From Olleya sp. YS (GTDB taxonomy: Bacteria; Bacteroidota; Bacteroidia; Flavobacteriales; Flavobacteriaceae): a stretch of 64,000 nucleotides of DNA. Location: contig NZ_CP121685.1 of assembly GCF_029760915.1 (NCBI RefSeq), positions 470,001 through 534,000 of the forward strand, written 5' to 3'. Below, one piece after another: positions 31,381 to 40,816 of the stretch (its first letter is position 1; every line of letters begins with the position of its first letter). The notes below the pieces were generated by a model. It searched no databases and was not told the DNA's origin. It saw nothing but the letters and a program-made list of their open reading frames with translations. Position numbers and translations under genes: made by a program.

Positions 31381-33429
31381 TTAAACTTTTTTAAGCACTA
31401 TTTTTTCTGAATTTTTCTCTACCATCATTTGATAAAACTTTTTAAAGTTTTGATAATCTGCTGGCATAATTATAGTGTTATTAATGTTTAAATTTACTAT
31501 TAATTGAATATTATTTCCTGTTTGTTTAATTAAATATGAAAAGCTGGCAGATCCGCTATTAAAATCCAAAGCAGTATTTTCTGGAATAGTTTCTACTTGA
31601 TAACCTTCAGGAATTGCAATAACAATGGTATGCTTATCTGATATTGGACAAATAAAATCTATTGGATAGTTTCTGGATTCTTGCGTAAATGGATTTTCTT
31701 CTTGACCCAAAAAGATTAATGGAGAAATATAGATGTTATCACCTATTTTTTCGGCTGCAGTCTCAAAAATATAATCATAAGATTGTGACACTGGCTTAGT
31801 TGCTAGTTTAGCATTTTTTACTTCTAAGTTACTTACGGTAAGTCCAGGATTGTCATTCTCTAAATTAAGAACTAAATTATCATTGGATTTATTGGCATTA
31901 CTATTTCTGTATCTGTATGCTTGATAATTAGTTAATACCCTTCTGGCTTTGCCTTCTGCAGATAGGTCTTCATTTAATTTTACATTAGCAAATACAATCT
32001 CTTTTGACACAATATTAGGATTAAGGTTGACCCAAGTAGAGCTACCATCTTCACGTATTAAACGTCCTTGCCAATTGATTGCAGTAATAGGTAATACATC
32101 AGGTTTTGAAAACTGCTGTGTAGCATCCAATAACATTAATTTACCCTCTTGTTCTACTGCACAGATTACGTAATTAAATCCTGATCGTGTTGGAAAAAAC
32201 GGAACACCATTATCTCTTGTGCTAATTAAAACTGGATTAGCATTAATATTAGCATGTCTTAACATTGCTGTTAGCATTAAATTTATATCACCAACATTAC
32301 CTACGCCTTCATTGTATGCCTTTTTAACACCATTTTCTGAAGTAAAACCTACATAATCATTCCATTTAACTTTATTTTTAACATGATCAAAAATGAGCTG
32401 TATTTTTTCTGAATGACTTTTAGCATTGGATACCAATGCATCAACATCTTCTTCGAAATAACTCTTATTATCTAGTTGTCCACCAAAATCATCACTTTTA
32501 TATATAGTCTCAGTCACCTTATCCCAAGTTGTTGAAAAATCTTTAACATTATTATCTGGACCTTTATAAAAAGCATACTCAAAAGCTACTGTTGCTCTGT
32601 AGTTATCTATATTACCTGTAAAGGGTTCGTCTAATAAAGCAGGTACATTATTTTCTAATATTGTTACTATATTTTCAGAAAAAGAAAATTTAGAAGTATT
32701 AATATATTTAGTATTCTTAGTTCCACCTCCTGTTAAGCTTCCTGAATTTTGTGTGCTATTTGAACCTCTATTCCTTGAGGATATCTCTTCTGTTCTGTTT
32801 TTTTTAGACTCGCTAATATTAGGTATAAATGAAGATCTTGGATTGACCACTTTATTGTAATTAAAATACTCTGGTGTTACAATCTCAACTTCTAAAATAT
32901 TGATAGGTATATCATATTGTAACACTACATCATCTATTGATAAAAAAGGCGATTTTATAGTATATTCAAACTCTACAATGCATCCTTCTGCTAATGATGG
33001 CATAGTAAACGTAGCTCTTTTCCAGTATTTATTAGTATCCTCATCATACACCTTGTCTTTATCAAGTTTAAATTTTTGAATCTTACCGTTAACTAAAGTA
33101 TAAGTGTAACCTTTTAGGTTTGTTATCTTTTCTCGTTTAGAGTTATTTTCGTTGTACAATTTTATTCTTTTAGTTGCCCAATCATAACCTTCTTTATTGT
33201 AAATTTTTATACGTTCGTGTACATTAATTTCTTGCGTAAAGCCTTCTTTTTGATAAAAAGGAAACGTTGTGCGTTGTTTTTTGAATAAAACAACTGCGTT
33301 AACCTCTGGGCTTTCTGGATGTACTTTTTCTTCTAATTCTTTCTTACTAACCTTTCCAAACTTAAAATCTTGAGCATTGGAAACAATAGTAATAAGTAAT
33401 AGTGATAGTAGTAATAGTGATTTTTTCAT
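31381..33429 (-). CDS. DUF3857/transglutaminase-like protein without catalytic cysteine
   Basis: A 682-residue exported protein (signal peptide 1-19). It has an N-terminal DUF3857-type beta domain, a transglutaminase-like core (HVKNKVKWNDYVGF, DATQQFSKPD) and a C-terminal beta domain. At the position where the upstream paralog has GYGDCKGLSN, this one has GVGNVGDINL, so the catalytic cysteine is missing. It is probably a structural or binding version. It follows its paralog by 4 bases. Role unknown. Confidence 0.78.
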   Translation of the reverse strand: MKKSLLLLSLLLITIVSNAQDFKFGKVSKKELEEKVHPESPEVNAVVLFKKQRTTFPFYQKEGFTQEINVHERIKIYNKEGYDWATKRIKLYNENNSKREKITNLKGYTYTLVNGKIQKFKLDKDKVYDEDTNKYWKRATFTMPSLAEGCIVEFEYTIKSPFLSIDDVVLQYDIPINILEVEIVTPEYFNYNKVVNPRSSFIPNISESKKNRTEEISSRNRGSNSTQNSGSLTGGGTKNTKYINTSKFSFSENIVTILENNVPALLDEPFTGNIDNYRATVAFEYAFYKGPDNNVKDFSTTWDKVTETIYKSDDFGGQLDNKSYFEEDVDALVSNAKSHSEKIQLIFDHVKNKVKWNDYVGFTSENGVKKAYNEGVGNVGDINLMLTAMLRHANINANPVLISTRDNGVPFFPTRSGFNYVICAVEQEGKLMLLDATQQFSKPDVLPITAINWQGRLIREDGSSTWVNLNPNIVSKEIVFANVKLNEDLSAEGKARRVLTNYQAYRYRNSNANKSNDNLVLNLENDNPGLTVSNLEVKNAKLATKPVSQSYDYIFETAAEKIGDNIYISPLIFLGQEENPFTQESRNYPIDFICPISDKHTIVIAIPEGYQVETIPENTALDFNSGSASFSYLIKQTGNNIQLIVNLNINNTIIMPADYQNFKKFYQMMVEKNSEKIVLKKV

Positions 33430-33433
33430 AAAA

Positions 33434-35338
33434 TTAATTGGTTATTTGTAATACGATTTTTGACTTGTCATGTTTAACTACATCTAGTCTAAATTTTCTA
33501 AAATCTATATAGTCTTCTTTTAAAAACTGTCCTTTATTGATTATTATTTTTCGGTAAAACTCTAAAGTGTTGTCGTCTATTTTTTTTATCAAAAAGTGGT
33601 ATTCTCCAAATTTGTTTTTAATAACTACATCGTCTTGTAGTGCTTCTACCTTAACGTTGTCTGGAAGTATGATTTTGTATTGGTCTATATCAATAAATCC
33701 TCTATCAATTTCAAATGGTAATTTTCTATTAGGATATCTTGGTGGTGCTTTAGTGAATTTATTAAACACATTTGGCTGAAATAACAGTCTCTTACCTGCT
33801 TTAGTCGCATATCTGTCTGACTGCAATTTTAATTGTTCTTCAAAAACAATTTCCTCTTTGTCATTAACAAAGCTCATATTATTGATTTTAAGACTATTTA
33901 TATCAGAAAAATAGTCTTTGTAGTATAGCTTGTTTTCTTTTTCTGTTTGAGTTTCAAATCTACTGTACTTGCCATATTGCGTGCCTTTCGATTTGATATT
34001 TAATTGAGCGGTAAAGCCTCCTGAAGCGTTTAAATGTATTGTGGCTTCACTGTTTTGGGTATTTTCTTCTTTGGTGTATATTTTGGTGTGAACAATTTCT
34101 CCACCAGTTGGTGTTACAATTAGCACGTCTCTATCATCCGTGAAATTAGCATTATAACCAAAAGGTGTGGTTTGATTAGTACATTCTAGTGTGATATAGT
34201 TTTCATTATCTGGAATAGTCAAAATAGCATGATTACCTTGTAATGAAGAGAAAGTTGCATCAATATTCTTTATATCAGAACCTCCATATACAATAGTATA
34301 GTAAGACTTTACACCAACCTCATCTAATAACGCTTTGGTATAATTAGACAACCCTTTACAGTCTCCATATCCTAATCTATCTACATCACTTGCTAACATT
34401 GGCTTCCAACCACCAATTCCGACTTGTACGCTTATATAACGTGTTTTGTTTTGCATAAAATTATAGATAATTTTTGCCTTTTCTAAGTCTGTTTTAGCGT
34501 CACTAGTTAATGCTTTAATCTCTGTTTTTACAGTTTCTGGAAGTGCTTGGGTACCATCAATTAGTTTATCACTCATCCATTTACCAAAAGTATTCCAGTC
34601 GGCATTCTCTCCTTCTACACCTAACATATTAAATTGCTTAAGTGCAAATTTTACAGATGGTGCAAAATTTGGGAAAGACGGACTGTAAGCTTCTCTTTTT
34701 ATAGCTTTTAAATTATGAGCTTTAAATTGAAAATCTGTAGGGTCTTTAATATTGTATTCTTCTAAATTATTAGCCTTATAAACTAATTCTATGTCTGTTA
34801 GATTTTGAATATGGTATGAAGCATCTTCTACACTTACATAATAATTATCTATAGGGTACCATTGTGGAATAAAAGCTGTATTTGTAGATATGGTTTCTAA
34901 ATTAAAAACAACAGTATAAGGATAAGAATTTGGTGTATGGTCTAGATACTTAGCTCTGTTATCATTAAAAATAGAGAAGCCATCAGCTACACTAACGTCT
35001 AAAAAATCTCTTTTTTTGTAGGTTTTTATTTCTTTTCCAAAAGCATTGTAAACAATTGCTTCAAGTGTTTTTATGGATTTTGAATCATCATAATATACTA
35101 CTGCTCCTATGTGTCTTTGACCAGACTCATTAAAAACAGTAACCACTCGTTTTTCTTTAAAAATTAATTGGTCTTTAGCTTCTATTATGACATCTATTTT
35201 GCTCGATCTTATAACAGCATTAGCATTGTCTTTTAAATCTGAATCAATTAAGATGGATTGAAAATTGTCCTGAGCAAGTAGGTTTGGCGATAGAAAAAGT
35301 ATAAGAATGATACTTTTTAAAAGTATTTTTATTGACAT
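33434..35338 (-). CDS. DUF3857/transglutaminase-like protein
   Basis: A 634-residue exported protein (signal peptide 1-22). Domain order: DUF3857-type domain (about 50-230), transglutaminase core (about 270-390) with the Cys of GYGDCKGLSNYTKALL and a downstream His in GNHAILTI, then a C-terminal beta domain. The catalytic residues are thus present. Bacteroidota carry such pairs in their envelope; substrates are unknown. First gene of a likely operon with its cysteine-less paralog, the MazG-like gene and aroA. Confidence 0.8.
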   Translation of the reverse strand: MSIKILLKSIILILFLSPNLLAQDNFQSILIDSDLKDNANAVIRSSKIDVIIEAKDQLIFKEKRVVTVFNESGQRHIGAVVYYDDSKSIKTLEAIVYNAFGKEIKTYKKRDFLDVSVADGFSIFNDNRAKYLDHTPNSYPYTVVFNLETISTNTAFIPQWYPIDNYYVSVEDASYHIQNLTDIELVYKANNLEEYNIKDPTDFQFKAHNLKAIKREAYSPSFPNFAPSVKFALKQFNMLGVEGENADWNTFGKWMSDKLIDGTQALPETVKTEIKALTSDAKTDLEKAKIIYNFMQNKTRYISVQVGIGGWKPMLASDVDRLGYGDCKGLSNYTKALLDEVGVKSYYTIVYGGSDIKNIDATFSSLQGNHAILTIPDNENYITLECTNQTTPFGYNANFTDDRDVLIVTPTGGEIVHTKIYTKEENTQNSEATIHLNASGGFTAQLNIKSKGTQYGKYSRFETQTEKENKLYYKDYFSDINSLKINNMSFVNDKEEIVFEEQLKLQSDRYATKAGKRLLFQPNVFNKFTKAPPRYPNRKLPFEIDRGFIDIDQYKIILPDNVKVEALQDDVVIKNKFGEYHFLIKKIDDNTLEFYRKIIINKGQFLKEDYIDFRKFRLDVVKHDKSKIVLQITN

Positions 35339-35408
35339 TAAATTTAATTAAAATCTAATATATAAAAATTGTAGGAAAAGTAAAAAGTGTTTCTTTAATT
35401 ATTGTTAT

Positions 35409-35861
35409 TTACTCTTTATTTTTAGAATCTATTATAATGGTTACAGGTCCATCATTTAACAACTCCACTTTCATATCTGCACCAAATTTTCCTGTTTGTA
35501 TTGGTTTATCTAAAGTGGTTTCAAACTGCGATACAAATTGATTGTACAATGGGATAGCCACATTGGGTTTGGCAGCTTTTATGTAACTAGGTCTGTTTCC
35601 TTTTTTTGTACTTGCATGTAACGTAAATTGACTTACTACAATAACGTCTCCGTTAATATCTAATAACGACTTATTCATCACTTCATTGTCATCATTAAAA
35701 ATGCGACAATTAGTTATTTTATTGACTAGCCAATTAATATCTTCTGTGGTGTCCTCTTCAACAATCCCTAATAAAACTAATAACCCGTTTTTGATATTAG
35801 CGACTACTTTTTGATCAATAGTTACACTAGCTTTTGATACTCTTTGGATAACTGCTTTCAT
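35409..35861 (-). CDS. dtd: D-aminoacyl-tRNA deacylase
   Basis: Removes D-amino acids (and glycine from tRNA-Ala) misloaded on tRNA. 150 residues, the usual length. Hallmarks are SQFTLHA (catalytic Thr region) and the Gly-cisPro-type motif in NDGPVT near the C-terminus. It abuts rsgA directly (rsgA ends at 35862), so the two form an operon of translation quality genes. Confidence 0.95.
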   Translation of the reverse strand: MKAVIQRVSKASVTIDQKVVANIKNGLLVLLGIVEEDTTEDINWLVNKITNCRIFNDDNEVMNKSLLDINGDVIVVSQFTLHASTKKGNRPSYIKAAKPNVAIPLYNQFVSQFETTLDKPIQTGKFGADMKVELLNDGPVTIIIDSKNKE

Positions 35862-36812
35862 TTACTCTTGATTCCAGTTATCTGTTCTGTAATGCTCTTC
35901 GTCTCCTTCAATAATTTGCACATAGCTTCTGTATCTTGAAGCAGCTACCTCATCATTTTCTAGTGCTTCTTTAACTGCACATTTAGGCTCTTCTATATGT
36001 AAGCAATTGTTAAATTTACAATCTTGTTTTAGCTTAAAAAACTCTGGAAAATAATCGCTTATTTCTTCTTTTTCCATATCTACTACACCAAATCCTTTTA
36101 TTCCTGGTGTATCTATAATCTTTGCATCAAAACTTAAGTCAAACATCTCAGCAAATGTTGTAGTATGTTGTCCTTGCATATGCTGCATAGAAATTTCTTT
36201 AGTTTTTAAATCTAAACTTGGCTCTATCGCATTAACTAAAGTTGATTTTCCAACACCAGAATGTCCAGTAAACATGCTTACTTTACCTTCCATTACCGAT
36301 TTTACTTTATCAATATTTTTTCCTGTTATTGCAGAAATACCAATACACTCATAACCTATTTGACGATAAATGTGTGCTAAATACCTAACTTCATCCAGCA
36401 TCTCTTGACTATAAGTATCAATTTTATTGAATAATAAAATCGCTTTTATGTCATAGGCTTCTGCAGTTACTAAAAACCGATCTATAAAACTGGTAAACGT
36501 TGGCGGATTATCTATAGTAACTAACAGAAATACTTGGTCTATATTAGACGCAATGATATGAGTTTGTTTAGACAGATTTACAGACTTGCGGACAATGTAA
36601 TTTTGTCTGTCATGAATTTTATTAATCACACCAGTTTCTTGATCTGATTTGGTGTCTAGTTCAAACTCGACAAAATCGCCAACAGCAATAGGATTGGTGC
36701 TTTTAATATCTTTTAGTCTAAATTTTCCTTTTATTCTGCACTCGTAAGTTTGACCTAATTCGGTCTTTACGGTGTACCAGCTTCCTGTAGATTTATAAAC
36801 GCGTCCTGTCAT
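35862..36812 (-). CDS. rsgA: ribosome small subunit-dependent GTPase A
   Basis: Circularly permuted GTPase that acts in 30S subunit maturation. Order of elements: OB-like N-terminal domain, G4 (FNKID), G1 (GHSGVGKSTLVN), G3 (DTPG), then the zinc site CKFNNCLHIEEPKC. I choose ATG at 36812 (MTGRVYKSTGSWYTV, 316 residues) over the ATG at 36839, because homologs begin there and a near-consensus -7 box (TTATTTTG, about 36829-36836) covers the upstream option. Confidence 0.93.
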   Translation of the reverse strand: MTGRVYKSTGSWYTVKTELGQTYECRIKGKFRLKDIKSTNPIAVGDFVEFELDTKSDQETGVINKIHDRQNYIVRKSVNLSKQTHIIASNIDQVFLLVTIDNPPTFTSFIDRFLVTAEAYDIKAILLFNKIDTYSQEMLDEVRYLAHIYRQIGYECIGISAITGKNIDKVKSVMEGKVSMFTGHSGVGKSTLVNAIEPSLDLKTKEISMQHMQGQHTTTFAEMFDLSFDAKIIDTPGIKGFGVVDMEKEEISDYFPEFFKLKQDCKFNNCLHIEEPKCAVKEALENDEVAASRYRSYVQIIEGDEEHYRTDNWNQE

Positions 36813-36857
36813 TAATTTAAATAAGCTACAAAATAACAATATTTAAATTAAAATAAC

Positions 36858-37487
36858 TTAACCTCTAATTGCTTTTTTAGCTGGTAATACTTGATTATCT
36901 GCAATAATATTGATAATATAAATTCCTGAATTGAATGTTGATAAATCCAAACTCAATTTTTTATTTACATTTTGAAAGGAATTCGACATCAGTATTTGAC
37001 CAGCTAAATTAGTTACCTGAATTTGTACAGTTTTATAATCTTTAAGTAGTTTAATATTGAAAACCCCTGAAGATGACGGGTTTGGGTAAACAGTAGAATA
37101 TTTAATCTTTGATTCATAGATTATAGTAGATACTGCAACGCTATACGCACCACAACAAATTTTTCTACATAATCCATACCCAATTATTTCTACCTCATCT
37201 AAATGGTTATCAAATTCAAGCAAGACATCAATAGTCTTTTGATTTTCTACTTTTATTTCTTTAGTACCAAATCCTAAATAAGAAATTGCAAGGGTATCAT
37301 TTGGTTTTACTTCTATTTCAAAATCCCCATTTAAGTCACTTACGGTTCCTTTTTTTGTGCCTTTAATGATAATATTTGCTTCACTTAGCACACCTAATTC
37401 ATCTGAGACGTTTCCTGTGATTTTAGATTGTGCTTTTACTTGAATTGACAACAGTAATATCAATACAATAAGTAGTTGATGTTTCAT
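36858..37487 (-). CDS. T9SS protein with carboxypeptidase-regulatory-like domain
   Basis: A 209-residue protein with a signal peptide (1-19). Residues 22-95 match the CarboxypepD_reg-like/CNA-B type domain found at the start of TonB receptors (ITGNVSDELGVLSEANIIIKG, GTVSDLNGDFEIEVKPNDTLAISYLGFGTKEI). Residues about 135-205 are a type A sorting domain (STVYPNPSSSGVFNIKLL to LPAKKAIRG). The short middle has four cysteines or neighbours (GYGLCRKICCGAYS). A -7 box TAGTTTTG lies at 37514-37521 on the minus strand. Function unknown. Confidence 0.78.
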   Translation of the reverse strand: MKHQLLIVLILLLSIQVKAQSKITGNVSDELGVLSEANIIIKGTKKGTVSDLNGDFEIEVKPNDTLAISYLGFGTKEIKVENQKTIDVLLEFDNHLDEVEIIGYGLCRKICCGAYSVAVSTIIYESKIKYSTVYPNPSSSGVFNIKLLKDYKTVQIQVTNLAGQILMSNSFQNVNKKLSLDLSTFNSGIYIINIIADNQVLPAKKAIRG

Positions 37488-37585
37488 TATTTTTAGTTTT
37501 TATGGTTATAACCCAAAACTAAACAACTAAAACAGAGCATAAAACCAATACTGAGTGAATGCTACTTTTGACTGAGTGAAAGCAT

Positions 37586-37617
37586 AAAAAAAGCCACTTT
37601 TTTAAAGTGGCTTTTTT
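37586..37617 (-). terminator. terminator of the Phe/Tyr operon
   Basis: AAAAAGCCACTTT and AAAGTGGCTTTTTT form a stem of about 13 bp, 4 bases after the stop of the DAHP synthase gene. Confidence 0.85.
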
Positions 37618-37620
37618 ATA

Positions 37621-38703
37621 TTAACTTTTTATAATTTTCTCTTGGTGGTTAATCGACTCTTGGTGAATAGCTTTAAACAGTTTTAAAATAAACTCTTCAC
37701 TCAACCCTTTTTGCTCACCTTCTAAAACCATTTTGCCTAAAATCTCGTTCCAACGTTTGCTTTGTAAAACTGCTACGTTTTTTTGCTTTTTTAGTGCGCC
37801 AATTCCGTCTGCAACCTTCATACGTTTTCCTAATAACTCGATAACTTGATTATCTACCACATCTATTTGCGCTCTTAGATTAGCCAACTCGTTATTGTAT
37901 TCTGCTTCAGGATCTGTTTCTTTTCTAATCTTTAAATCCTTCATCATTTGGATTAAAGTTGTAGGTGTCACTTGTTGCGCAGCATCACTCCATGCATTGT
38001 CTGGATCTGTATGTGTCTCAATCATTAATCCATCAAAGTTTAAGTCTAATGCAGTTTGTGATACATCAAATACCATATCGCGTTTACCTGTAATGTGAGA
38101 TGGATCATTTATTAAAGGTAAGTCTGGAAATCTGTTTTGAAACTCGATTGCTAATTGCCACTCTGGTATGTTTCTGTATTTAGATTTTTCGTAAGTAGAA
38201 AATCCTCTGTGGATAGCTCCTAGGTTTTTAATTCCAGCAGTATATAAACGCTCTATACCACCTAACCATAATGCTAAATCTGGATTAACTGGGTTTTTAA
38301 CTAGAACAATTTTATCTGTTCCTGCTAATGCATCTGCCAACTCTTGCATAATAAACGGACTAACCGTTGAGCGTGCTCCTATCCAAAGTAAATCCACATC
38401 GTTTTCTAATGCTAACTTAACATGTGCAGTATTTGCTACTTCCGTACAGGTTTTCATACCTGTTTCTTCTTTTACTTTTTTAAGCCATTTTAAACCTAAA
38501 GCACCAACACCTTCAAAATTTCCTGGTCTGGTACGTGGTTTCCATATTCCAGCTCTGTAATAACTAACGTCTGTATCTTTAAGCTCGTGAGCAATTTTTA
38601 ATACTTGTTCTTCAGTCTCTGCACTACATGGTCCTGCAATTACCAATGGATGGTCCAACTTCATATCATCCAACCAGTTTCTCATTTCTTTTTTGTTTTC
38701 CAT
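37621..38703 (-). CDS. bifunctional DAHP synthase / chorismate mutase
   Basis: Residues 1-260 are a DAHP synthase (PLVIAGPCSAETEEQ, RAGIWKPRTRPGNFEGVG, LWIGARSTVSPF, NDPSHITGKRD), the entry step of the shikimate pathway. Residues 270-360 are an AroQ-type chorismate mutase (LANLRAQIDVVDNQVIELLGKRMKVADGIG). The fused mutase often gives feedback control by prephenate or aromatic amino acids. It is the last gene of the Phe/Tyr operon, 122 bases after tyrA; that gap has no clear promoter. Confidence 0.93.
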   Translation of the reverse strand: MENKKEMRNWLDDMKLDHPLVIAGPCSAETEEQVLKIAHELKDTDVSYYRAGIWKPRTRPGNFEGVGALGLKWLKKVKEETGMKTCTEVANTAHVKLALENDVDLLWIGARSTVSPFIMQELADALAGTDKIVLVKNPVNPDLALWLGGIERLYTAGIKNLGAIHRGFSTYEKSKYRNIPEWQLAIEFQNRFPDLPLINDPSHITGKRDMVFDVSQTALDLNFDGLMIETHTDPDNAWSDAAQQVTPTTLIQMMKDLKIRKETDPEAEYNNELANLRAQIDVVDNQVIELLGKRMKVADGIGALKKQKNVAVLQSKRWNEILGKMVLEGEQKGLSEEFILKLFKAIHQESINHQEKIIKS

Positions 38704-38825
38704 AATTTTTAATTTTTAGAAAAAAGAACCAAGAGTATAGAATCAAGACTTGTTAAAGTTTCAATTCTTATTTGATGTTACCCCTCATCATATTCTTTGC
38801 TTTGTATTCTCTTTTCTTTTTTTTG

Positions 38826-39680
38826 TTATTGTATTCCGTTTAATATTTGTTTAATGTAATTAGTGTCTTTCATTTCGTTATAAACGCCTTCAAAATCGTC
38901 GTTTTCTATAAGCGTTTTAAAATGAGTTAAATTGGCAATATAATCTTCTAAAGTATCTACTACATTGGCTTTATTTTGTTTAAAAATAGGAGTCCACATC
39001 GCTGGACTACTTTTTGCTAACCTTACTGTACTCTCAAAACCCGAACCAGCCATATCAAAAATATCACGTTCGTTTTTTTCTTTTTCGATGACTGTTTTTC
39101 CTAGCATAAATGCACTAATGTGTGATAAATGCGATACATATGCAATATGCTTGTCATGAGATTCTGGATTCATGTAACGCATACGCATACCCAAATCGTT
39201 AAACAGATTAACTGCTTTTTCCTGCAATTTGAATGCTGTTTTTTCTACTTCGCAAATAATATTTGTTTTATACTGAAACAAATCTTTGATTGCTGCTTTT
39301 GGTCCAGAAAACTCGGTTCCAGCAATAGGATGCATTGCTAAAAAATTACGACGTTTTGGATGATTCTCTACCGCTTTGCATATATCTGCTTTGGTTGATC
39401 CAACATCTGCTACTAAAGCAAAGTCTGTAATAGTGTCTAAAATTTTAGGTAACAATTGTACTGAAGCATCCACAGGAATTGCTAATATCACTAAATCTGC
39501 TTGATCTAAATCGTCTAATGTCGCTTTTTCATCAATGACACCTAACTCTAAAGCTTGATTTAAATGGTCTTCAGATTGGTCTATACCAAAAACTTTAACG
39601 CCTTGACGTTTATGCTTAATGTCTAAAGCTAAACTGCCACCAATTAATCCAACACCTATGATGTATATATTTTGTATCAT
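38826..39680 (-). CDS. tyrA: prephenate dehydrogenase
   Basis: Oxidatively decarboxylates prephenate to 4-hydroxyphenylpyruvate for tyrosine. 284 residues with an N-terminal dinucleotide fold (IIGVGLIGGSLALDIK) and the AMHPIAGTEFSGP substrate segment. There is no C-terminal ACT domain, so Tyr inhibition by that route is not expected. It overlaps the aminotransferase gene by 4 bases. Confidence 0.93.
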   Translation of the reverse strand: MIQNIYIIGVGLIGGSLALDIKHKRQGVKVFGIDQSEDHLNQALELGVIDEKATLDDLDQADLVILAIPVDASVQLLPKILDTITDFALVADVGSTKADICKAVENHPKRRNFLAMHPIAGTEFSGPKAAIKDLFQYKTNIICEVEKTAFKLQEKAVNLFNDLGMRMRYMNPESHDKHIAYVSHLSHISAFMLGKTVIEKEKNERDIFDMAGSGFESTVRLAKSSPAMWTPIFKQNKANVVDTLEDYIANLTHFKTLIENDDFEGVYNEMKDTNYIKQILNGIQ

Positions 39681-40816
39681 ACTCTTGCTATTGCTTCTTC
39701 AATATCTTCTTCGGATGCACATAATGAAAACCTTACATAACCTTCACCTTGTGTTCCAAATATAATTCCTGGTGTTATAAACACACTTTTTTCTATTAAT
39801 AATGCATCTATAAAAGCTTCTGAAGTCTCTCCTTCAGGCACTTTTGCCCACACAAATAATCCTGATGCTTCTTTACTAAATGTACAATTTAGTTTCGTGG
39901 CTAATTGCCAAACCAGTTGTCTTCTTTTTTCATAAATACTATTAAGGCTAGAATACCATAGTTTAGAACATTTTAAAGCTTCAATAGCACCTTTTTGAAT
40001 TCCGTAAAACATTCCAGAATCCATGTTACTTTTCACTTTTAAAATGGCTTGAATATGTTGACTACTTCCTAAAACCATTCCTACTCGCCAACCTGCCATG
40101 TTAAAAGTTTTGCTTAACGAATTAAGCTCTAAACAAACCTCTTTAGCTCCTTTTACGCTTAAAATACTTAAAGGCGTTTCATTTAAAATAAAGCTATACG
40201 GATTATCATTAACCAATAATATATCGTGCTTTTTAGCAAATGCAACCAACTGCTCAAAATCTGATCTTGTCGCTTTGGCACCTGTTGGCATATGCGGATA
40301 ACTAATCCACATAAGTTTGACCTTGCTTAAATCTTGTTGTTCAAGCTCTGCTATATTTGGCAACCAATTATTACTACTATCTAAATTATAAGTTATAGGA
40401 TTAGCTTGCACTAATTTAGTGACTGCTGCATAGGTTGGGTAGCCAGGATTTGGAATTAACACACCATCTCCTTGATTTAAAAAAGCTAAAGATATATGCA
40501 TGATACCTTCCTTACTTCCCATTAAAGGTAACACCTCTGCATCAGGATTGATGTGTGTGTAATAGTGTTCTTTATAAAAATCTGCAATTGCTTGACGCAA
40601 CTCTGGTAAGCCTTGATAGCTTTGGTATTTATGTGCTGTAGGATGTGTTATACTCTCAGTTAGTGCTTTAACCACCTGACTTGGTGGTTGCAAATCTGGA
40701 CTACCTATCCCTAAGTTAATTATAGGTTTACCTGCTGCTTGTAAAGCATAGACTTCTTTTAACTTTTTAGAAAAGTAATATTCTTGTACGCTATGTAATC
40801 TGTCTGCTACCTCCAT
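39677..40816 (-). CDS. class I/II aminotransferase, probably aromatic
   Basis: A 379-residue PLP aminotransferase. The PLP lysine is in LNSLSKTFNMAGWRVG. Other motifs are LNLGIGSPDLQPP and NDNPYSFIL. Between prephenate dehydratase and prephenate dehydrogenase, its likely job is the last step, transamination of phenylpyruvate and hydroxyphenylpyruvate. Aspartate or LL-diaminopimelate substrates cannot be excluded from sequence. It overlaps pheA by one base and tyrA by four. Confidence 0.85.
   Translation of the reverse strand: MEVADRLHSVQEYYFSKKLKEVYALQAAGKPIINLGIGSPDLQPPSQVVKALTESITHPTAHKYQSYQGLPELRQAIADFYKEHYYTHINPDAEVLPLMGSKEGIMHISLAFLNQGDGVLIPNPGYPTYAAVTKLVQANPITYNLDSSNNWLPNIAELEQQDLSKVKLMWISYPHMPTGAKATRSDFEQLVAFAKKHDILLVNDNPYSFILNETPLSILSVKGAKEVCLELNSLSKTFNMAGWRVGMVLGSSQHIQAILKVKSNMDSGMFYGIQKGAIEALKCSKLWYSSLNSIYEKRRQLVWQLATKLNCTFSKEASGLFVWAKVPEGETSEAFIDALLIEKSVFITPGIIFGTQGEGYVRFSLCASEEDIEEAIARV

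Noticed and set aside
38704-38825. Second attenuator before the DAHP synthase gene
   Set aside because: The gap contains no aromatic-rich ORF and no stem followed by a T run.
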